Shown: piece by piece, positions 45,180-53,460 of the stretch
How positions within the stretch are numbered: position 1 is the first letter of the stretch
How the letters are laid out: the number at the start of each line of letters is the position of its first letter
Made by a program: the position numbers and the translations under genes
Notes under the pieces: generated by a model
Databases searched by the model: none
What the model was told of the DNA's origin: nothing
Seen by the model: only the letters and a program-made list of their open reading frames with translations
Assembly (NCBI RefSeq): GCF_025264685.1
Contig: NZ_CP073721.1
Span: forward strand, 3,277,001-3,341,000
Length of the DNA stretch: 64,000 bases
Origin: Dactylosporangium roseum
Lineage (GTDB): Bacteria > Actinomycetota > Actinomycetes > Mycobacteriales > Micromonosporaceae
Direction: 5' to 3'

Positions 45180-45853
45180 TCGTGGAACCGCTTCAGCTAG
45201 TTGTGGCTGCGGCTTTCGGCGGCCCGCAGCCTGGGATGTTCGGACACCCCGGCATTCGGCCAGACATCACCGCGGTCGAACTTGCCGCCGCCGAGTCTCG
45301 CCTTGCGGCAGTCGTCCCCGAACCGTTGAAGGACTACTACACTATCGCCGGCAAGCACGACGGCATGATGGCCGCGCACTTCCGATTTCTGCCGCCGGGG
45401 GAGTTGCGGATCGTGGATGCGCACCTCGTATTCTGCCACGAAAACCAGCACGTCATGGAGTGGGGGATTCGGCTCGACGAACTCGCCCTGCCCGACCCGC
45501 CGGTGTACGTCCGGCTGACCGACGGTCCCGACGCCGGCGCGTGGACCGTCGAATCCGCAATACTCTCCGCGTTCCTGCTCGGCGCCGGTAGCTGGCAGGC
45601 CGTACTCTCCATGGACGATTCGGCCGAGTGCAAGCTGCCGCCGAACAAGGTGCCAAGTCTGTTGCGATGGTTCACCCCTGTCGGCGACCCCGAGCTTCGA
45701 CGCGACGCAACGTTGGTCGGATTCGTCGATCGGAAACGCTGGACCGTGGCGGCGTTCGACAGCAAGCATTCCATGCTGTACGTGGGCACGTCAGCCGAGG
45801 ACGGGCTGGACGAGTTCGAGGAGCGTTCCGGTCTGGACCTGAACCGGTATTGA
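45176..45853 (+). CDS. SMI1/KNR4 (SUKH) family protein
   Basis: The 225-residue protein has the SUKH core: DITAVELAAAESRLAAVVPE then PLKDYYTIAGKHDGMM, followed by a region with HVMEWGIRLDELALPDPPVY and the usual strand-rich end. SUKH proteins are best known as immunity proteins against nucleases and RHS/CDI toxins, but many are stand-alone. Here it is translationally coupled (ATGA) to an NmrA-like gene, which is unusual. A toxin block lies only 3.5 kb upstream, so capture as an extra immunity gene is possible. Confidence 0.8.
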   Translation: MIVEPLQLVVAAAFGGPQPGMFGHPGIRPDITAVELAAAESRLAAVVPEPLKDYYTIAGKHDGMMAAHFRFLPPGELRIVDAHLVFCHENQHVMEWGIRLDELALPDPPVYVRLTDGPDAGAWTVESAILSAFLLGAGSWQAVLSMDDSAECKLPPNKVPSLLRWFTPVGDPELRRDATLVGFVDRKRWTVAAFDSKHSMLYVGTSAEDGLDEFEERSGLDLNRY

Positions 45854-46340
45854 GCCGATCGGCCGCAGCAGTTGGGGGAGGAGTTGCGCGGCGTCGCGGG
45901 TCGGTTCCGGCAAGGGTCTTTCCGTCGGCCGTGGGAATGCCGACGTCGGTCGTGGTGAGGTCGGCCACGCACGCGGAGGACGGCGGGGTGGCGGGCCTGC
46001 GGCAAGGACAGGAACTGATGTCCGAGCGTGTGGATCTCCTCGTCGCTGATGCGCCCGCTGCGCACTGGGCGGTACTCGCGAACACGGCTGAACGATGCGG
46101 AGGAGTTGTATTTGCGCGAAGCCGTTTCTGTACATCCTGGGGCCACCAATGGAGTAATTCGCCCACGTTACCGGCGTCGCCTGGCCGGCAGCGAGCAGGT
46201 GCGCTGTGCCAGCAACAGCCTCGCGACGCTGCGCATCGCTGGCCACCGCGCGCTTGTACTGGTCAGGCATCCGAATCTTCGACCGCTCCAGGCCAAGATG
46301 TTCCCTTCCTAACCGCGGCAAACGTGCGGAATGGCACATG
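45854..46340 (-). other. Decayed minus-strand coding region
   Basis: Protein-like stretches occur in two minus-strand frames: KIRMPDQYKRAVASDAQRRE with VTWANYSIGGPRMYRNGFAQ (46140-46300), then SGRISDEEIHTLGHQFLSLP with QARHPAVLRVRGRP (45960-46060). They look like one protein broken by a shift near 46110. I do not recognise it. Confidence 0.35.
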
Positions 46341-46499
46341 AGCACTCAGCCGCTGGGAGACGTAACGGACAGTGCGATATCGGCCGCGGTATCGCTGGCC
46401 GTTTCCTACACACCGACGACGAACACCACGAGCTGCTGAAGTCCATTGTGGACCCCGCCTACCGGCCCTGGTGGGATCGTCATGAGCCTACTTGGTGGA

Positions 46500-46690
46500 G
46501 TATCGAGGTGGAGTTTCGCATCCTAGGCCCGGTGGAGGCGACGCACGCAGGTTCCCCGCTTGTTCTGGGTGGGCCACCCTCCGGGCCGTGGTGGACTGGA
46601 GCTATCGCCTGCTCAACGCTGAACAACGGCGGATCAGCACGACGCCGCGGCCGGGGGCCGTGGCCGCGGTTGCGTAGAGGCTCGGGCCGA
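46500..46690 (+). pseudogene. Fragment of a SARP/AfsR-type regulator
   Basis: The frame reads VEFRILGPVEATHAGSPLVL, the canonical N-terminus of SARP regulators. Soon after, another frame has LRAVVDWSYRLLNAEQRRIS, which matches a segment from the end of the ATPase region of such proteins. Most of the gene between is deleted. Confidence 0.5.
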
Positions 46691-46718
46691 CCATCGCGGT
46701 CCTAGTGCCAGAGCTGAT

Positions 46719-47303
46719 CTATTCCAGTCCCGCCAGGTCTTTGATCCAGCGTTGCAGCCGCCGGGTTTGCCCGACTAGAACGGCCGGGTCGCGGAATGTA
46801 TTCGCCAGCAGGGCCGCGCCTTGGATCTGGGCTACCAACGTGTACGCGAGATCGTCGGCGTCGGTGCGGCCCATGGCCTGAAACTGCGCGCGCGCCCAGT
46901 CGAGGCGGATGCCCATGAGCACCGAGGCGGCGCCGGTGAGGTCGTCGTCGCGGCGGCCCAGCTCGGAGCAGAGGGTGCCGTGCGGGCAGCCGTAGCGGGC
47001 CGTGTCGGGGCCGGTCTTGACCACCTCGCGGACGAACGCGGTGAGCCTGGCCGCGGGGCTGCGGTGCCGGTCGAGCGACTTCAGGCCGGCCCGGAGATGG
47101 TCGGCGTGCGAGTCGATGACGGCGCGGATGATGTCGTCCTTGGTCTTGAAGTAGTAGTAGACGTTTCCGATCTGCACGTCGGCGGTCTTGGCGATGTCGG
47201 CGAGGCTGGTATGTCCTACACCACGCTGGTGGAACAGTGAGCAGGCGGCCCGCACGAGGCGGTCGCGCTTGCTGCTCGACCTCGCCTGGATCAAGTCGGT
47301 CAT
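46719..47303 (-). CDS. TetR-family regulator
   Basis: The 194-residue protein starts at ATG 47303 (MTDLIQARSSSKRDRLVRAA) with a TetR helix-turn-helix: HQRGVGHTSLADIAKTADVQ then IGNVYYYFKTKDDIIRAVID. The ligand domain contains YGCPHGTLCSELGRRDDDLT, as in regulators controlling efflux or oxidoreductase genes. The frame is open far upstream through a relic of the hydrolase/methyltransferase operon, but that part is not native to this gene. No obvious target adjoins it. Confidence 0.88.
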   Translation of the reverse strand: MTDLIQARSSSKRDRLVRAACSLFHQRGVGHTSLADIAKTADVQIGNVYYYFKTKDDIIRAVIDSHADHLRAGLKSLDRHRSPAARLTAFVREVVKTGPDTARYGCPHGTLCSELGRRDDDLTGAASVLMGIRLDWARAQFQAMGRTDADDLAYTLVAQIQGAALLANTFRDPAVLVGQTRRLQRWIKDLAGLE

Positions 47304-47480
47304 CACATCAACTTTACCGGTACGCCCTGGCCGGCCGGGGACACCGGCCGGCCAGGCTGAGGTTCGGATCAAAATGTGTGGCCGGACCATGACGGCGTTC
47401 GCGGCGCCACGGCGGTATGCCTGTTCCTGCCGTAGCGTCCGTGTGCGATCGGCACGGTCCTTCATGAACACCTCCGAAGC

Positions 47481-48030
47481 ATGCCCCGTCGCGTTGTAGG
47501 CGACGGCCCGCAACAGCCAGGAGGTCGACCAGCCATGGAACGTCCCGATTTCGACGACCCTGGCGGGCTTGGCGTCCCGTACCAGCAGGTAGGTGAGCTC
47601 GGCTTCGATGTCGTCGAGTTTCGGGCGCATCCCACGGCTGACGCACAACATGCCGCGCTGCGCGTCGCGGGCCGCGCCGAGCGCTTCCGCGTGCGTTCGG
47701 TACAGGCGCAGGACGGTGGCCAGGTCGATGGTTTGCCGCCTGGCGTTGCGGTGGTCGCGCGGCGCTGATGAACCGGGACGGCTGGCGATCAAGGTGTTTT
47801 CCTTTCCGAGTTTGCCGTGCGGATCTAGGGGTGCGGCGGGTGCTGCGACGACGGATCCGTAGCTGTGCCCGATCACCGTGATCGTCAAGCCCGGATGTCC
47901 GAGCAGCAAACCGTCGATGAAGCGGTTGAGCGCGATGGCTCCGGCGGCCGCGCGGTCCTCGCGCAGTGCGTCGCGGCGTACGCCCTCGGGAGGGTTGTAC
48001 CCTAGCCAGGCCACCGCGGCGATCGGGGCG
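47481..48030 (-). pseudogene. Deleted duplicate of the hydrolase-acyltransferase-methyltransferase operon
   Basis: The minus strand repeats part of 14341-16330 almost exactly. From 48030 it follows the hydrolase (VAWLGYNPPEGVRRDALRED through VIGHSYGSVVAAPAAP), then jumps near 47836 to the last 30 bases of the acyltransferase gene (LDPHGKLGKENT), the TTG start and the first 100 codons of the methyltransferase (ASRPGSSAPRDHRNARRQTI to LLRAVAYNATGH), ending at 47481. Only a few codons differ (D to N, Y to H, D to Y). The whole acyltransferase gene is missing, so this is a segmental duplicate with an internal deletion of about 1.4 kb. Confidence 0.9.
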
Positions 48031-48237
48031 ATTCCGGAAGTCGGGCTCGAGCAGATACTGCGCCCAGGTCACCGGGTCCGATACGCGACCTCAACTCCAT
48101 CCGAGACCAGGGCGGAACCTTTAGGCAAGACCCGCAGCAGCGATGACGACATGCGCCATTCTTGATCATCGACGTCGCCATGCCCCGGGTGACTCGCCAA
48201 CTACATCCGAAGTTCGCCAGATGTTTTGTGCAGTGCG

Positions 48238-48987
48238 TCAGAGCCGGTCGTCGTCGGCAACGTGAATTTCGAGGTGCTGTTGGAAAGCGTGGTGGCCGGC
48301 GGTGGTGAGCTTCACGGCGCGGCTGGTGCCAACCCGTGTGATCCATCCGACGGTGAAGGCGTGTCGGCACAAGGCTGCGCCGACCATTCCCGCCAGATGG
48401 GGGCGCCGTTCAGTCCAATCCAGGCAAGCTCGCAGGACCGGTCTGCGCTGGCCGCCAACCGTGGGCACGGTGATGCCGAGTTCGGTCAGCCAGCTCACGC
48501 CGTGCGTGGTGAGTGCCAGACCATAATCCCAGGAGATCAATTCTTTGGCGGTCATCGCGTCGGCCACGGCCACCGCCACGGTGCCGGCGAGGTGGTCATA
48601 ACATGTGCGTGCGTATGCCAAAGCACGACGCCGGTGAGCGCCCGACAGTGACCGCACCGGCGGTGCTGGCATTCCTGCGGCGGACGTCATTGCTTCGATG
48701 AGCGCCGCGATGTTCGGGTCGGTGAGTTGCAAATACCGGTGTCGACCTTGGCGGTGCTGCACAAGCAGCCCGCCGGCGACCAGGCGGTCGGCGTGTTCGC
48801 TGGCCGTCGAGACCGTCACTCGGGCGTGCCGCGCGAGTTCTCCCACGGTCCAGGCACGCCCGTCCAGCAACGCCAGGCAGAACGCCGCCCGGCTCCGGTC
48901 AGCCAGCAGGGCGGCCCACGACGCCAGCGCGGTACTTCCCTGCTCCGGCTCCATCAGCCGATCATGACGCATGGTTGGTTCGGTCAC
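48238..48987 (-). CDS. ArsR-type winged-helix regulator with long C-terminal region
   Basis: The 249-residue protein has an ArsR-like winged helix at residues 25-95: ASWAALLADRSRAAFCLALL, then WTVGELARHARVTVSTASEH and GLLVQHRQGRHRYLQLTDP. A C-terminal region of about 140 residues follows with few known motifs (CLDWTERRPHLAGMVGAALC, then HAFTVGWITRVGTSRAVKLT). This two-part design is common in actinobacteria. The start may be GTG 48987, ATG 48972 or ATG 48954. It is divergent from a flavin-reductase-like gene with a 26-base gap and should control it. Confidence 0.88.
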   Translation of the reverse strand: MTEPTMRHDRLMEPEQGSTALASWAALLADRSRAAFCLALLDGRAWTVGELARHARVTVSTASEHADRLVAGGLLVQHRQGRHRYLQLTDPNIAALIEAMTSAAGMPAPPVRSLSGAHRRRALAYARTCYDHLAGTVAVAVADAMTAKELISWDYGLALTTHGVSWLTELGITVPTVGGQRRPVLRACLDWTERRPHLAGMVGAALCRHAFTVGWITRVGTSRAVKLTTAGHHAFQQHLEIHVADDDRL

Positions 48988-49013
48988 CGCCGAACTACAA
49001 CGACCATACCGTC

Positions 49014-49688
49014 ATGACCATGACGACCAGTCAGCCGCTCGGCCCTATCAAGCATCTGACGATCACCCCGAAGATCCTGTACTTCGGTACCCCCGTAGTG
49101 CTGTTGAGCACCGAGAACGAGGACGGCAGCGCGAACCTCGCCCCGATGTCCTCCGCGTGGGCGCTTGATCACGTCGTCGTGCTCGGTCTTGGCCGTGCCG
49201 GTCAGAGCGGGCACAACCTCACCCACCGCCCTGACATGGTGATCAACCTTCCTGCGGCCCATCAATGGCAGGCCGTCGAACGTCTGGCACCGTTGACCGG
49301 CCGACACCCGGTACCGGTCGACAAACATGACCGATTCCGTCACGAGCCAGCCAAATTCACCGCCGCTCGCCTGACAACTCAGGCCTCCTTGCGTGTGCGA
49401 CCACCACGGGTTGCCGAATGCCCGCTGCAACTGGAAGCCCGCGCGGCGGACGTCCGGCCTGACTCCAGTGGTGAGTTCCTGCTCGTCGAGGCCCACGTCC
49501 TCGCGGTACACGCCGACTCCCGGATCGTCGTACCCGACACCGACCACATCGACCCGGCGGCCTGGAACCCGCTGATTTACAACTTCCGCCACTACTTCGG
49601 CCTCGGCGAGCAACGCGGTCGCAGCTTCCGCTCCGAGACATCCCTCACCACCGGACACCATGAGCCCCGCCGCGGTACGATCCCCTGA
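49014..49688 (+). CDS. Flavin reductase-like (FMN-binding split barrel) protein
   Basis: The protein of about 224 residues starts at ATG 49014 or 49020 and has the split-barrel signature LYFGTPVVLLSTENEDGSAN then LAPMSSAWALDHVVVLGLGR, followed by NLTHRPDMVINLPAAHQWQA. Relatives bind FMN and reduce it with NAD(P)H or protect reduced flavin for a monooxygenase. The short divergent gap to the ArsR-type gene and the CATACCGTCATG sequence within it suggest direct control. Confidence 0.85.
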   Translation: MTMTTSQPLGPIKHLTITPKILYFGTPVVLLSTENEDGSANLAPMSSAWALDHVVVLGLGRAGQSGHNLTHRPDMVINLPAAHQWQAVERLAPLTGRHPVPVDKHDRFRHEPAKFTAARLTTQASLRVRPPRVAECPLQLEARAADVRPDSSGEFLLVEAHVLAVHADSRIVVPDTDHIDPAAWNPLIYNFRHYFGLGEQRGRSFRSETSLTTGHHEPRRGTIP

Positions 49689-50040
49689 AATCTGCCAGCA
49701 GTAAGACCCCACCGGACGCGTCCGCCGTGAGCAGATACGCCACCAGGCGGCGGCGATGTTCGCCGAGGGAACGCCCGCTCCGGAGGTGGCCGTGGCGTTG
49801 GAGGTATCCACCAAGTGCACGCCGACCCGATACTGGTGCGGCAACTGCTCGACAACCTCATCGGCAACGCTGTCAGACACCGCCCCGCACATCACCCTTT
49901 CATGGCCGATGAGCTGATCATCGTTCCGTTCGAACACGCGGCTGGCGACCGGATACGCACGCTACGGCTCGTGGCTGGCGCATATTTCGAAAGGGCCTGA
50001 CGATCTTTGGTCGCCGTGGGCTTCATGATTGAGTCAAGTT
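49689..50040 (+). other. Fragments of an IS630-like gene and a histidine kinase
   Basis: About 350 bases without an intact gene. Around 49735-49812 the plus strand reads RHQAAAMFAEGTPAPEVAVA, resembling the helix-turn-helix start of IS630-type transposases. Immediately after, at 49815-49880, another frame reads HADPILVRQLLDNLIGNAVR, the N-box of a sensor histidine kinase. Two unrelated scraps joined end to end indicate repeated insertion and deletion. Confidence 0.4.
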
Positions 50041-50715
50041 TTACGCCGCGCGGGGAAGGCGGGCGTGGTCGGCGTAGTCGTCGACGTGTCGGCTGATGTG
50101 GTGAGCGCGGCTCGGAGTTCGGGTGGGGCTTGGGGCAGGGTCATTGAACTGTTCGGCCCGGTCGCCCAGATCCATGAGCAGATTCCTGGCCGCCTGGGTG
50201 GTCCACGGCCCGTCCGGGTTGGCGGTGACGCCGAGGACGTGGACGTAGCGGCTGCCGACTTCCATGACGAAGAACACGTGCAAGCACTGGAGGGTGAGCG
50301 CGCAATCTGCATGGAAGAAATCGCAGGCCAGCACGGTCGACGCCGGCGTGCGGAGGAACCGCCGCCAGGTGGTGTGGTCACGGCGCACCGGCGCTGGTGG
50401 TATCCCGCCGCGTTTGAGGATCCGGCGGATGGTCGAGGCACCGATCCGGTGGCCGAGAGCGCGTAGTTCTCCTTGGATTCGTTGGTAGCCCAGCCGGGGT
50501 TGTCTCGGGCCATCCGCTCGACCAGGGCGACGACGGCCGGGTCGATCGGCGGGCGACCGGGCTGGCTGGGATATGTCCAATGGCGGGCGACCAGCCGCCG
50601 ATGCCAACGCAGGACCGTAGCCGGAGGGACCAGTCGGTAGGTCTTCAACGCCCGGGGCAGGAGTCTGATCAATACGGCGAGCACCGCCCGGTCGGGCCAG
50701 TCCAGACGCGGCGTC
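50041..50715 (-). pseudogene. Integrase-core transposase, frameshifted and truncated at both ends
   Basis: The minus strand begins within [20 protein letters not shown] and [20 protein letters not shown], runs to [15 protein letters not shown], shifts frame near 50490, and continues [40 protein letters not shown] and [20 protein letters not shown]. It then loses homology before the last catalytic residues. It belongs to the same IS family as 35961-36470 and 7666-7800, and it abuts the 3' end of mftD. Confidence 0.8.
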
Positions 50716-51907
50716 AGGGAGCGACCCGCGCTTCGGCCGGCACGCCCAGCCTGCGTCCGAAGCTGGGTGGGATGACGAGGTCGTCCGGGCTCAGGTCGTG
50801 GATCGAGGAGTGGCCCAAGCCGAGCAGGGCGGAGTCGATTCCGTTCCGGAGGATGTCCAGTACGTTCTCGACGCCGGCTTGACCGTTGGCGGCGAGGCCC
50901 CACAGGTACGCCCGGCCGATCATCACCGCCCTGGCGCCCAGGGCAACCGCCTTGACGACGTCGCTGCCGCGGCGGATTCCACCATCGAGCAGTACCTCGA
51001 TCTGCCCGCCCACGGCACCGGCGATTGCCGGCAGCGCGCGGATCGTCGCGGGTGTGCCGTCCAGGTTGTTGCCCCCGTGATTGGATACGGAGATGGCGGT
51101 GACCCCGCAGTCGACGGCCCGTTTGGCGTCGTCGACTCGGATGATGCCCTTGAGCAAGAACGGCCCGTCCCACTGCTCGCGCAGCCAGCGGACATCGTCC
51201 CAGTTGGGCGGCGGCGTCTGCATCCATTGGCCGTACGCCTCGAAGAAGGTCGGAGTCGTGCCGCCCCCGGCCAGGTTGGGTACGGTCAGGTCAGGGACGC
51301 GCCCGGCCTTGGCATAGTTCAGCAGCCACCGTGGCCGGCTCAGGGCCTGTGGGGCGTAGCACAGCATTGTCCTGACGTTCACGCGCTCGGGAATGGAGGG
51401 ACTTCCCCAGTCCCGGCCGTTGGAGAACGACCAGTCCAGCGTGGCGATGATTCCCCGGGCGCCGACCGCCTTGACATGTTCGAGGCGCCTGACCATCTCT
51501 TCTCGGGAACCCATCCAGTAGGTCTGGAAGAACGTCTGAGGGTTGGCGGTGACGACCTCTTCCAGCGGCTTGCTGGCGAACGAGCTCAGCGACATGACGG
51601 TACCGCGGGCGGCCGCGGCGCGGGCGACCGCTTCCTCGCCGTCGGGGTGGACGGCCTGCACGCCGGTGGGTGAGATGATCACCGGCAGGGAGATGGGTTC
51701 GCCCATGACCGTGGTCGCCATGTCTCGCTGGGCGGACAGGCCGGCCACGTGGGGGGCGAAGCCGAGTTCGCCGAACGCCCGGAGGTTGTCGTCGAGTGTC
51801 AGGCCCTTCTCCGAACCGGCGATGAGTGCGCCGTACACCGACTTGGGCAGACGCTTCTTGGCGCGCCGTTGCGCCTCAGCCACGGTCTCGAACCAGCCGT
51901 TGCTCAT
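50714..51907 (-). CDS. mftD: MftD, FMN-dependent alpha-hydroxy-acid oxidase-like pre-mycofactocin synthase
   Basis: The 397-residue protein has the full FMN-dependent alpha-hydroxy-acid dehydrogenase fold: [20 protein letters not shown], then [60 protein letters not shown] with the catalytic His, and [20 protein letters not shown]. In the mycofactocin pathway MftD oxidatively deaminates the Val-Tyr-derived intermediate to make the redox centre. Placement directly after mftC with an ATGA overlap makes the assignment firm. The gene looks intact, although its pathway partners here are broken or absent. Confidence 0.95.
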   Translation of the reverse strand: MSNGWFETVAEAQRRAKKRLPKSVYGALIAGSEKGLTLDDNLRAFGELGFAPHVAGLSAQRDMATTVMGEPISLPVIISPTGVQAVHPDGEEAVARAAAARGTVMSLSSFASKPLEEVVTANPQTFFQTYWMGSREEMVRRLEHVKAVGARGIIATLDWSFSNGRDWGSPSIPERVNVRTMLCYAPQALSRPRWLLNYAKAGRVPDLTVPNLAGGGTTPTFFEAYGQWMQTPPPNWDDVRWLREQWDGPFLLKGIIRVDDAKRAVDCGVTAISVSNHGGNNLDGTPATIRALPAIAGAVGGQIEVLLDGGIRRGSDVVKAVALGARAVMIGRAYLWGLAANGQAGVENVLDILRNGIDSALLGLGHSSIHDLSPDDLVIPPSFGRRLGVPAEARVAP

Positions 51908-53126
51908 GCGGAACGCCCAGTGGTGAAGCCGGCGAGGGGGTCCTCGTCGCAGGTCCGGTCCGGGCGGCGTCCGATGGTCACCGGAACCGGGGTGCCGCGG
52001 GTGGCCCGCTGTGTGCGGTGGGAGTGGTCGGGGAACGGGCGCGGCCGGGAGTCATGCTCGACGTCGGCAAGGGCTGCCTCTCCGAAGCCCTGAACGCATT
52101 CCGGGTCCGGACCGTCCAGGGGCAGGCCGGTGAAGAACTTCGCGGCCATGCAGCCACCGCGACAGGCGTCGAAGTGGGCGCAGGTCGAGCAGGCGCCGCC
52201 GGACTGGGGACGGCGCAGGTCGGTGAACAGGTCGGACTCGCGCCAGACATGGGTGAAGCCGCCCTCGTCGCGGATGTTGCCGGCCAGGAAGGACTCGTGG
52301 ATGGCGAACGGGCAGGCGTAGACGTCGCCGACGGGGTCGATCAGGCACACCACCCGGCCGGCGCCGCAGAGGTTCAGTCCGGGCAGCGCCTGCCCGTAGG
52401 CCGAGAGGTGGAAGAACGAGTCACCGGTCAGCACGTCCTTACCATGTGTGACGAGCCAGTCGTAAAGCTGCCGCTGCTGCGCGCCGGTCGGGTGCAGTTC
52501 GTGCCACACGTCCGCGCCCGTCCGGCGGGCCGCAGCCGAGTGAGGCGCAACTGGGCGCCGTAGGCGTCGGCGATGGCTTTGAACTCGTCGAGCTGGCCAA
52601 CGTTGTGGCGGGTGACCACTACGGAGATCTTGAAGCCGCGGAAGCCGGCGTCGCGAAGGTTGCTCATCGCGCGCATGGCGGTCGCCCAGGAGCCGGCGCC
52701 ACGTACCGCGTCGTTGACCTCGGCCGTCGCACCGTCCAGCGAGATCTGTACGTCGACATAGTCGCTGACCGCGAGGCGGTGGGCGACCTCAGTGCTGATC
52801 TTCACCCCGTTCGTCGAGAACTTTACGCCGACGTGATGGGCCGTCGCGTAGTCGACGATGTCCCAGAAGTCCGGACGGACCGTCGGCTCGCCGCCACCGA
52901 TGTTGACATAGAACACCTGCATGCGTTCGAGCTCGTCGATGACGGCCTTGGCCTCGGCCGTCGTCAGTTCGCGCGGGTCTCGCCGGCCGCTGCTGGACAG
53001 GCAGTGCACGCACGACAGGTTGCAGGCGTAGGTCAGTTCCCAGGTCAGGCAGATCGGTGCGTCCAGACCGAGCTGGAAATGGTCGACCAGGCTGCGGGCG
53101 ACCGGTGCTTCCGGTGCGACGGTCAT
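51904..53126 (-). pseudogene. mftC: MftC radical SAM peptide maturase, frameshifted
   Basis: From ATG 53126 (AGGAGG seven bases upstream) the frame reads PICLTWELTYACNLSCVHCL, the C-x3-C-x2-C radical SAM cluster site, with FYVNIGGGEPTVRPDFWDIV and FSTNGVKISTEVAHRLAVSD. After TRLRPAGR near 52522 one G appears to be missing from a G-run, and the rest continues in the next frame (VWHELHPTGAQQRQLYDWLV, then LCGAGRVVCLIDPVGDVYAC and CSTCAHFDACRGGCMAAKFF), the SPASM domain that holds two auxiliary iron-sulphur clusters. MftC decarboxylates and cross-links the C-terminal Val-Tyr of MftA. Either the gene is dead or the base is an assembly error. Confidence 0.9.
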
Positions 53127-53425
53127 GGGGTGTCCTCCTGGGATGCTGGATGGGGACGGGCCGGCACGAGCATGTCGCGGGCGGCGAGGGTTGCCAGGGC
53201 GCGCTCGTATCGAGGCAGCTCGGCCGTGCCGAGCCCCGCCGCACAACACGCTTCCCGTGCTGAGGCGGCATCGGGGAGGGCGCGCACGACGTCGAACAGC
53301 ACGCGGTCCTTGAGGAAGGACAGCCGGCGCGTACCGAAGTGGTACAGCAGGGCCCCGAACGGCTCAGGCCGCACGGAGACCTGGGGGTGCAGGGTCCACG
53401 GTTGCGTGGCGTCGAAGCGTTGCAC
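53123..53425 (-). CDS. mftB: MftB, peptide chaperone for mycofactocin maturation
   Basis: The 100-residue protein begins at GTG 53425 after GGGAGGG. It contains WTLHPQVSVRPEPFGALLYH then FGTRRLSFLKDRVLFDVVRA, the hallmark of MftB, a PqqD-like RiPP recognition protein that delivers the MftA peptide to MftC. It overlaps mftC by four bases. The mftA gene normally lies just upstream, but an IS701 element begins 36 bases before the start and I find no peptide ending in the usual VCGVY-like sequence on either side. Confidence 0.92.
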   Translation of the reverse strand: MQRFDATQPWTLHPQVSVRPEPFGALLYHFGTRRLSFLKDRVLFDVVRALPDAASAREACCAAGLGTAELPRYERALATLAARDMLVPARPHPASQEDTP

Positions 53426-53460
53426 GGGTGTCCCTCCCGGCGGGCTGCGGGAAGCGGGTC

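Noticed and set aside
47304..48014. TetR protein with a 237-residue N-terminal hydrolase/methyltransferase extension
   Set aside because: The extension is a relic of the duplicated operon that happens to be in frame; the TetR start at 47303 gives a normal family length.
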